From: Treponema sp.
Lineage (GTDB): Bacteria > Spirochaetota > Spirochaetia > Treponematales > Breznakiellaceae
Reading direction: 5' to 3'
NCBI GenBank assembly: GCA_031278025.1
Contig: JAITLF010000195.1
Span: forward strand, 1-11,191
Length of the DNA stretch: 11,191 bases
In this document: positions 6,298-11,191 of the stretch, piece after piece
Numbering within the stretch: the stretch's first letter is position 1
Layout: every line of letters starts with the position of its first letter
Made by a program: the position numbers and the translations under genes
The notes under the pieces: generated by a model
The model's input: only the letters and a program-made list of their open reading frames with translations
Database searches by the model: none
Told to the model about the DNA's origin: nothing

Positions 6298-6394
6298 GGC
6301 CCCCCGGACCTCCCATAAAAAGGGCGAGGGGATACCCCCGGAAAATTTTCCGGGGGTATCCCCTCGCCCTTTTTAATGGGGGGTCTGGGGGGCC
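6298..6394 (+). terminator. 48-bp hairpin with perfect 60-bp palindromic core
   Basis: Positions 6316-6375 are a perfect palindrome (30 bp each side, no spacer; centre AAAA|TTTT between 6345 and 6346). The stem extends outward through 18 more pairs to 6298 and 6394, with one bulged A (6376) and two mismatches (6311/6381 and 6306/6386). Both mismatches are G-U pairs in plus-strand RNA but would be A-C in minus-strand RNA, which suggests selection for the plus-strand transcript. The core GGGCGAGGGGATAC stem is followed by TTTTTAAT, as in an intrinsic terminator, and it lies 13 bp after the dapB stop. The arm AAAAAGGG makes it terminator-like on both strands. It could instead be an RNase III site, or a mobile palindromic element. 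Confidence 0.75.
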
Positions 6395-6475
6395 CCTGGT
6401 CCCCCAGCGGGGTGGCGGGGCGGCGCCCCGCGAGGTGTGGAGCAGCGCGCCGCCGGCATTCTGCCGGCAGAATGC
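6395..6475. repeat. cluster of GC-rich hairpins and a 20-bp palindrome
   Basis: After the long hairpin come further inverted repeats: TGG/CCA flanked by CCCC/GGGG (about 6395-6412), GCGGGGC-GGC-GCCCCGC (6415-6431), and the perfect 20-bp palindrome GCATTCTGCC/GGCAGAATGC (6456-6475). No reading frame here looks like a real gene. The stretch to 6536 shows nothing else recognisable. Confidence 0.6.
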
Positions 6476-6536
6476 GGGGGGATGAAAGCCGGCGCGGGGT
6501 TCCGGACCGCCTGCATCCGCCACTCGATTTACCCTG

Positions 6537-6624
6537 CCAGGATAGGTAAGATTATCACGATCGGTTAGATTACTGGGATTCCGAAGATTACGAAGACTCG
6601 GAAGACTCGAAAGTACGAAGATTG
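6537..6624 (+). repeat. degenerate 9-bp tandem repeat upstream of dapA
   Basis: About ten units with consensus near CGAAGATTA in 9-bp register: CCAGGATAG, GTAAGATTA, TCACGATCG, GTTAGATTA, CTGGGATTC, CGAAGATTA, CGAAGACTC, GGAAGACTC, a 7-bp GAAAGTA and CGAAGATTG. AGATTA recurs at 6549, 6567 and 6585, exactly 18 bp apart. It ends one base before the dapA ribosome site AGGAG (6625-6629). It would form part of the dapA leader, or lie around a promoter I cannot place. Confidence 0.7.
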
Positions 6625-6635
6625 AGGAGTTTGTT

Positions 6636-7523
6636 ATGGCCCGATTCAGGGGCGCTTTTACGGCGCTCATCACCCCGATGAAGGAAAACGGGGATGTGGA
6701 TTACGAAGGGTTCCGCCGGCTTATTGACTTTCAGATTTCTGGCGGCATAGACGGCCTTGTTCCCCTGGGGACTACCGGCGAAACGCCCACCCTCCAGGAC
6801 GATGAGGAAGAGCAGCTTATAAAAACCGCCGTGGAGGAAGTCCGGGGCCGGGTCCCGATTATCGTCGGAACCGGCTCTAACTCCACGAAATCCATGACAG
6901 GGTACACCCAGCGGGCCAAAGACCTGGGAGCCGACGCGGCCCTGGTGGTAACCCCCTATTACAACAAACCCAACGACACGGGCCTTATCCGCCATTTCGA
7001 GGCCGCCGCAGCGGCGGGGCTTCCGGTGGTGATCTACAATATCGCCTCCCGGACGGGCAGGAATATACCCGCCCCGCTCATTGAGCGGCTCTCCCGCATT
7101 CCCGGCATCGTGGGGGTAAAAGAAGCCAGCGGCGACATCAACCAGATGGCGGACATCCTGCGGGACACCCGGGCCGCGGGCCGGGCCGGTTTTACGGTCT
7201 TTTCCGGGGACGACGCCCTGACCCTGCCCCTCATTGCCCTGGGGGGCGACGGGGTCATCTCGGTGGTCTCCAACCTGATTCCCGGCAAGGTGGCGGCTTT
7301 GACCCGCTCCTGCCTTTCCGGGAATTTTGAGGAGGCCAGGAAGCTGCACTATGAGCTTTTGCCCCTTTTCAAAGCCGCCTTTGTGGAAACCAACCCGGTC
7401 CCCATCAAGGCGGCAATGGCGTGGGCGGGCCTTCCCGCAGGGCCCGCGCGGCTGCCCCTGGGCCCCTTGTCCCCGGACAGCGAGGCCCTGCTGCGGAAGG
7501 CGGTGTCCGGGGGAAGGCGGTAA
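6636..7523 (+). CDS. dapA: 4-hydroxy-tetrahydrodipicolinate synthase
   Basis: Condenses pyruvate with aspartate semialdehyde, the branch-point reaction into lysine synthesis, as a cytoplasmic class I aldolase-like (beta/alpha)8 enzyme. The Schiff-base lysine is K162 in GVKEASGD (160-167). The catalytic tyrosine is Y134, in VVIYNIASRTGRNI (131-144), where R139 binds the substrate carboxylate. The GTTGE loop (45-49) supplies the hydroxyl residues of the proton relay. VVTPYYNKP (104-112) is also conserved. At 295 aa it is the normal size. AGGAG 6 nt upstream supports the ATG at 6636. The stop is 27 bp before asd, so the two are co-transcribed. Upstream lies the 9-bp repeat and long hairpin, so its expression could be set separately from lysC-dapB. 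Feedback by lysine is not resolved by the sequence. Confidence 0.95.
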   Translation: MARFRGAFTALITPMKENGDVDYEGFRRLIDFQISGGIDGLVPLGTTGETPTLQDDEEEQLIKTAVEEVRGRVPIIVGTGSNSTKSMTGYTQRAKDLGADAALVVTPYYNKPNDTGLIRHFEAAAAAGLPVVIYNIASRTGRNIPAPLIERLSRIPGIVGVKEASGDINQMADILRDTRAAGRAGFTVFSGDDALTLPLIALGGDGVISVVSNLIPGKVAALTRSCLSGNFEEARKLHYELLPLFKAAFVETNPVPIKAAMAWAGLPAGPARLPLGPLSPDSEALLRKAVSGGRR

Positions 7524-7550
7524 GGTGTTTGCTATTTCAGGAGGAGTGTT

Positions 7551-8654
7551 ATGACAAAGATACCTGTAGGCGTTTTGGGCGCGACGGGCATGGTGGGCCA
7601 GCAGTACATCGCCCTTCTTGCGGATCATCCCTGGTTTGAGGTCCGTTATGCGGCGGCCTCTCCCCGGAGCGCCGGGAAAAAATACGCCCAGGCGGTTGCC
7701 GGGCGCTGGCAGCTTGCGCGGTCCTATAGCCTTCCGGCGGGGGGCCTGGTGGTGGAAGACGCCAACGACCTTGCCCCGGCGCGGGCCGCCGCGAAAGCCG
7801 GGGACTGCGCCTTCGTGTTTTCCGCCCTGGAAATGGGGAAAGAGGAAACCCGCGCCCTGGAAGCGGCGTACGCCGCCGCGGGCATTCCGGTAGTGTCCAA
7901 CGCCTCCGCGCACCGCTGGACTCCCGACGTCCCCATGCTCATCGCCGAGGTGAACCCGGACCATGCGGACATCATCCCCTTGCAGCGGAAAAACCGGGGC
8001 TGGGACACGGGGTTCATCGCGGTAAAGCCCAACTGCTCGATTCAAAGCTACATGACCCCCATCCATGCCCTCCTTCAGGCGGGCTACGAGATACCCCGGC
8101 TCATGGTAACCACGCTGCAGGCGGTTTCCGGGGCGGGCTATCCCGGTACGCCAAGCCTGGACGTCATCGACAACATCGTCCCCTACATCGGCGGGGAGGA
8201 AGAGAAATCCGAGCGGGAACCCCTGAAAATCCTGGGCGCCATTGCGGGAAACGTCATCGAAAGCGTTTCCCTCCCCCGGATCAGCGCCTTCTGCAACCGG
8301 GTATCCGTAACGGACGGCCATACCGCCTGCGTCAGCCTTGAGTTCGGGGCGAAAAAGCCTTCGATTGATGAGGTAAAACGGATTTGGGCATCCTTTACCG
8401 CCCTGCCCCAGGAACTGGGCCTGCCGATGGCGCCCAGGCGTCCTATCATCCTCCGGGAAGAGGCGGACCGGCCCCAGCCCCGGAAGGACCGGGACGCGGA
8501 CAAGGGCATGGCGGTAAGCGTGGGCCGGATACGGCCCTGCACTGTCTTCGACCTGCGGTTTGTGGGCCTTTCCCACAATACGGTCCGGGGCGCCGCAGGC
8601 GGCGGCATCCTGAACGCGGAACTGCTCACGGCGAAAGGCTACATAGGGCAATAG
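7551..8654 (+). CDS. asd: aspartate-semialdehyde dehydrogenase, archaeal/fungal type
   Basis: NADPH-dependent reduction of aspartyl phosphate, the step between LysC and DapA. The Rossmann start is GVLGATGMVGQQYI (7-20). The catalytic cysteine is C162 in KPNCSIQS (159-166). Further family marks are LQAVSGAGYPG (189-199), the catalytic histidine in VTDGHT (H257), and VGLSHNTVRGAAGGGILNAELL (338-359). These match the archaeal/fungal class rather than the classical E. coli Asd class (367 aa against about 360). The ribosome site AGGAGGAG (7539-7546) is strong. It ends the plus-strand lysine cluster and converges on the SGNH hydrolase gene with only 20 bp between stops; no hairpin terminator is evident there. 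Confidence 0.93.
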   Translation: MTKIPVGVLGATGMVGQQYIALLADHPWFEVRYAAASPRSAGKKYAQAVAGRWQLARSYSLPAGGLVVEDANDLAPARAAAKAGDCAFVFSALEMGKEETRALEAAYAAAGIPVVSNASAHRWTPDVPMLIAEVNPDHADIIPLQRKNRGWDTGFIAVKPNCSIQSYMTPIHALLQAGYEIPRLMVTTLQAVSGAGYPGTPSLDVIDNIVPYIGGEEEKSEREPLKILGAIAGNVIESVSLPRISAFCNRVSVTDGHTACVSLEFGAKKPSIDEVKRIWASFTALPQELGLPMAPRRPIILREEADRPQPRKDRDADKGMAVSVGRIRPCTVFDLRFVGLSHNTVRGAAGGGILNAELLTAKGYIGQ

Positions 8655-8674
8655 GGCAGCCCCGTGCGGAAGCG

Positions 8675-9328
8675 TTACATTTTTCTAAGGACATCCGCCA
8701 GGGCTTCGGCCAGTTTCCGGTGTTCTTCTTTTTCCCAGTGTATCCCGTCCGCCTGGCTGCTTTTGATAACGCCCCCCGAATCAAACCACGCCGCGCCGCA
8801 TTCTTTGGCGGCCTGGCTGAAATACGGGGGAAGGCGGCGGGAAAGTTCCGCGCAGCCGCCGAACATGTCCCCGAATTTCATGCGGAAGCCGGGGGAATCG
8901 GCGACGGGAGGCGGGCAAACCATGAGTACCCGAGGGGCGGCGTCCCCCGGCCCGGTACGGGAGTCCAGGGCGGCCAGGGCTGCCCGTTTGACCCCGCCGG
9001 CTATGTCAAAAGGACTGGGCCTGAACCGCTGTTTCAGATCATTGGTACCCAGGACGATTACCACTATGTCGATGGGCTTGTGGCTTTCCAGGATGGGGAT
9101 AAGATGCCGCAGCCCGTTCCGGTCGCCTTCCACCGGGTCGTCCCGGCAGCTGGTTCTGCCGCACTGGCCCTCCTCAACAACCCAGTACTCAGGATTGCCC
9201 GGCGGGCAGCCTTCGTTGAGCAGTTTCCCTAAAACCATAGGCCACCGGGTATGGTGATCAAACCTGCCGGACCCGGCGGGATCACAGCCCCAGGTATTGG
9301 AATCGCCATAACAAAGAACCGTTTTCAT
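8675..9328 (-). CDS. SGNH/GDSL-family hydrolase, arylesterase-like
   Basis: A 217-aa probable esterase or acyltransferase with the four SGNH blocks: YGDSNTWG (nucleophile S10), the oxyanion glycine in EEGQCGRTS (G57), VLGTNDLKQRF (N96), and DGIHWEKEEH (D194, H197). The first block followed by a conserved RWP, and GTNDLKQRFRPSPFDIA, resemble the arylesterase subgroup that includes the Mycobacterium smegmatis acyltransferase. No signal peptide or membrane segment is visible, so it is probably cytoplasmic. The natural substrate cannot be told. It lies 17 bp after the P83/100 gene on the same strand, so they are probably one transcript. Upstream of its ATG is only a run of G, a modest ribosome site, consistent with a downstream gene in an operon. 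Confidence 0.85.
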   Translation of the reverse strand: MKTVLCYGDSNTWGCDPAGSGRFDHHTRWPMVLGKLLNEGCPPGNPEYWVVEEGQCGRTSCRDDPVEGDRNGLRHLIPILESHKPIDIVVIVLGTNDLKQRFRPSPFDIAGGVKRAALAALDSRTGPGDAAPRVLMVCPPPVADSPGFRMKFGDMFGGCAELSRRLPPYFSQAAKECGAAWFDSGGVIKSSQADGIHWEKEEHRKLAEALADVLRKM

Positions 9329-9345
9329 ACACGCGCCCCCGCTGT

Positions 9346-11070
9346 TTATCGAATGTTTTGCCTGCGCTCCGAAAGATCGTCCCCGTTGAGTACCTCAGGC
9401 GATCCGTCGGCCCGCTGAATCAGCACCACGCCCTCCTGGAAGACCGGGGTTGCGTAGGGGTGTATCGTAATGGCGGACAGGGCTTCCCGTTCAAGGCCGG
9501 TGTTGAACCGGGCCAGCCGCGGGGCGCCCCCCTGATTTGCCGCGGCGTAGATAGCGCCGTTGTATACCCACAAGAGGCTTTGGGGATGGATGTCGTCTTC
9601 CCCCTGGTTGATTATCTCCAGGGTACCGGCGTCTATCTCCACGATTCTGACGGCGCCGTTCCCCCGGTTTTCGCCGGCCACCGAGAAGATTTTTCCCCCC
9701 AGGGAGATAACCGTTCTGACATGCACGGTGTTCACCTCAGAAACATGCAGCTCCCGGCCGTTCCCGGGGTTGACCCGCACGAAACGGCCCAGGGGACTGT
9801 CGGCGTTAATAAGGCGTATCCCTAATATCCCGCCCGGCTCAACGGGCGGGGGTTCGGGCGGGGATTGGGGCCGGGCGGAAAGGGCCTTCTGATCTTGAAT
9901 AATGCCCTGCCGGTCCTGCCGGGCTTCCCCGGCCTTCCGCTCCGCGAAGGCCTCGGCCGCTTCGGCTTCCTCCCGCTTTTCCGCCAGGGCCGCTTCCTGC
10001 TTTTCCCGTTCCGCCTCTTGTTCCCCCGCTTCGGCCTCCTGTTTTTCCAATTCCGCCTCTTTTCCCTCCGCTTCGGCGGCCCGCCGGGCCAACACCTCTT
10101 CCCGGCGCCGGCTTTCTTCGGCAGCCGCGCCGCCCGCCTCCCCGTCCGCCCTGGCATCCTCCCGTTCCCGTGCTATCGCCGCCTTCTCCCGTTCCACCGC
10201 TTCCCGCTCCCGCGCTCTCCTTTCCCGCTCACGGGCGGCTTCCTCCCGCTCCCGCGCCAGGCGGCCCTCCGCTTCGGCAAGAGCCTCCCGCTCCCGCGCC
10301 GCTTCCTGTTCGGCGGCGTCGGCTTCCCGCTGTTTCAGGTCCAGCATGGCCGTGCGGCTGCCCAGGGCCAGGTCAGGCTCCTTCTTCATCTCCTCGATCA
10401 CCTCGGCAGCGGACAGAGCGCCGGTATCCACGGCGCTCAGGGAATCTGCCCGGCCCTGGGCCAGGGGGATGAGCATGAGGGTCCGGCCCGGCCAGTCGTC
10501 ATACCGCGGGGAAAGGCCGGCCGTATCCGGCTGCAGGTTCCGGAGTACCGGGGCCTTGTACCGGCTGGTGAAATAATCCCAATTCCCCCGGAAGACCGCG
10601 TTGTACACGGTGATGTACTGCGCAAGGAGGGCCGCGTCCTGAGCGGAATAGGCGTAAGCCCCTTCAAGATACCCTTGAATGATGAGGCGCAGATTCCTGA
10701 TATGATCCACCCCCACGCCGGCGCCCAGGCCGAAGATGTCCGCATCGCGTTTATCCCCCTCAGGACCGGACATGGAATGGATGACAAAATACCGGGCAAG
10801 GACGCCGGCATTCCGGGCGCCCGCCCGAATCCGCGTTCCGGGGACGTATCCGATGTCCCATATCTGGCCGCGGGTGTCGACGCGGGCGTAGGGGCCGCTG
10901 TAATTGATGAAGTTGACCGGGCCCGCCTGCCCCTTCATGAGTTCCTCGGTATCAACCTGCTGGGCGCCAAGACCGTTTAAGGGGAGCCACAGTACTACCG
11001 CGAGGCATCCCACCCGTACGGGCAGAACACGCGGCATGGAGGGAATATGAAGGGCGATAGTTTTTTTCAT
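9346..11070 (-). CDS. P83/100-family antigen homologue
   Basis: A 574-aa exported protein resembling the P83/100 family known from Borrelia and treponemes. A signal peptide covers about 1-36 (hydrophobic VRVGCLAVVLWLPLNGLGA, cleavage before QQ). Residues 40-235 form the family's N-terminal globular domain (VNFINYSGPYARVDTRGQIWDIGY, DADIFGLGAGVGVDHIRNLRLIIQGYLEGAY, WPGRTLMLIPLAQ). Residues about 242-398 are a long, extremely charged helix rich in ARERE and AEAEE repeats, likely a coiled coil or single stable helix. A proline-rich hinge (401-412) leads to a C-terminal beta-rich domain (413-574, propeller-like strands such as KIFSVAGENRGNGAVRIVEID). GGAG about 10 nt upstream supports the ATG at 11070; an ATG at codon 12 would still give a signal peptide. 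Its exact role in spirochaetes is not settled; it is probably periplasmic. First gene of the pair with the hydrolase. Confidence 0.88.
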   Translation of the reverse strand: MKKTIALHIPSMPRVLPVRVGCLAVVLWLPLNGLGAQQVDTEELMKGQAGPVNFINYSGPYARVDTRGQIWDIGYVPGTRIRAGARNAGVLARYFVIHSMSGPEGDKRDADIFGLGAGVGVDHIRNLRLIIQGYLEGAYAYSAQDAALLAQYITVYNAVFRGNWDYFTSRYKAPVLRNLQPDTAGLSPRYDDWPGRTLMLIPLAQGRADSLSAVDTGALSAAEVIEEMKKEPDLALGSRTAMLDLKQREADAAEQEAAREREALAEAEGRLAREREEAARERERRAREREAVEREKAAIAREREDARADGEAGGAAAEESRRREEVLARRAAEAEGKEAELEKQEAEAGEQEAEREKQEAALAEKREEAEAAEAFAERKAGEARQDRQGIIQDQKALSARPQSPPEPPPVEPGGILGIRLINADSPLGRFVRVNPGNGRELHVSEVNTVHVRTVISLGGKIFSVAGENRGNGAVRIVEIDAGTLEIINQGEDDIHPQSLLWVYNGAIYAAANQGGAPRLARFNTGLEREALSAITIHPYATPVFQEGVVLIQRADGSPEVLNGDDLSERRQNIR

Positions 11071-11118
11071 GTATCAGTTTCTCCGTATGCAGATAGTACC
11101 CGGCATCATGATAAATTG

Positions 11119-11191
11119 TTAGAGCCTGGCGCATTGGAGAGTATCCCCCGCCGTCCGCGTACCTGGGTCCGAAACTTCCAGACTTGAGTCT
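11119..11191 (-). other. possible 3' end of an upstream gene at the window edge
   Basis: Reading leftward from the edge, the frame DSSLEVSDPGTRTAGDTLQCARL ends at a TAA (11119-11121), 48 bp before the P83/100 start. The composition looks coding, but the fragment is too short to identify. A short inverted repeat AGACT-TG-AGTCT lies at the edge (11180-11191). No clear promoter for P83/100 is seen. Confidence 0.25.

Noticed and set aside
5832..6485. Open frame running from dapB through the palindrome
   Set aside because: It overlaps dapB in another frame, and its tail only translates the palindromes, giving near-identical peptides on both strands.
6588..8651. Long minus-strand open frame opposite dapA and asd
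   Set aside because: It mirrors two well-supported enzymes with catalytic motifs; its length follows from GC-rich codon bias, and its protein has no recognisable domain.
9865..10980. Plus-strand open frames opposite the P83/100 gene
   Set aside because: They are the complement of the repetitive charged helix, which yields low-complexity Ser/Arg or Pro/Phe-rich products.

Overview
The window reads as chromosomal DNA of a spirochaete, most probably a GC-rich Treponema-like organism. The best markers are the P83/100-family antigen gene at the right end, the bactofilin and TPR protein pair, and the lysine genes. The species cannot be fixed from the sequence. A termite-gut or other free-living treponeme is my guess, because host-restricted treponemes such as T. 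pallidum lack the lysine (DAP) pathway.

Layout. Positions 1-122 hold six copies of a 21-bp tandem repeat, each containing the 12-bp palindrome AAAGGCGCCTTT. The array runs in frame into a broken DDE-transposase remnant (about 123-643). A minus-strand operon follows, transcribed from about 3169 down to 759: bactofilin, a secreted TPR protein and mtaB (tRNA methylthiotransferase). The first two genes overlap by ATGA and the next gap is 5 bp. A tRNA-Lys(UUU) gene lies divergently at 3365-3437, then a small ComFB-family gene on the minus strand with a clear promoter and a palindromic operator candidate.

The centre is a plus-strand lysine/aspartate-family cluster: lysC, dapB, dapA and asd (4139-8654). 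These supply aspartate kinase, aspartate-semialdehyde dehydrogenase, dihydrodipicolinate synthase and its reductase, that is, aspartate to tetrahydrodipicolinate. The 350 bp between dapB and dapA has no gene. It holds a perfect 60-bp palindrome inside a 48-bp-stem hairpin, further GC-rich hairpins, and a degenerate 9-bp tandem repeat running up to the dapA ribosome site.

The right end is a convergent minus-strand pair: a P83/100-family periplasmic coiled-coil protein, then an SGNH-fold esterase 17 bp downstream.

One functional thread: MtaB of the characterised bacterial family modifies t6A37 in tRNA-Lys(UUU), and that tRNA gene lies about 1.2 kb from mtaB, beside the lysine biosynthesis genes. 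This may be chance. The strongest candidates for undescribed biology are DNA/RNA structures rather than proteins: the palindromic array at the left edge, the palindrome and 9-bp repeat inside the lysine cluster, and the operator upstream of comFB.
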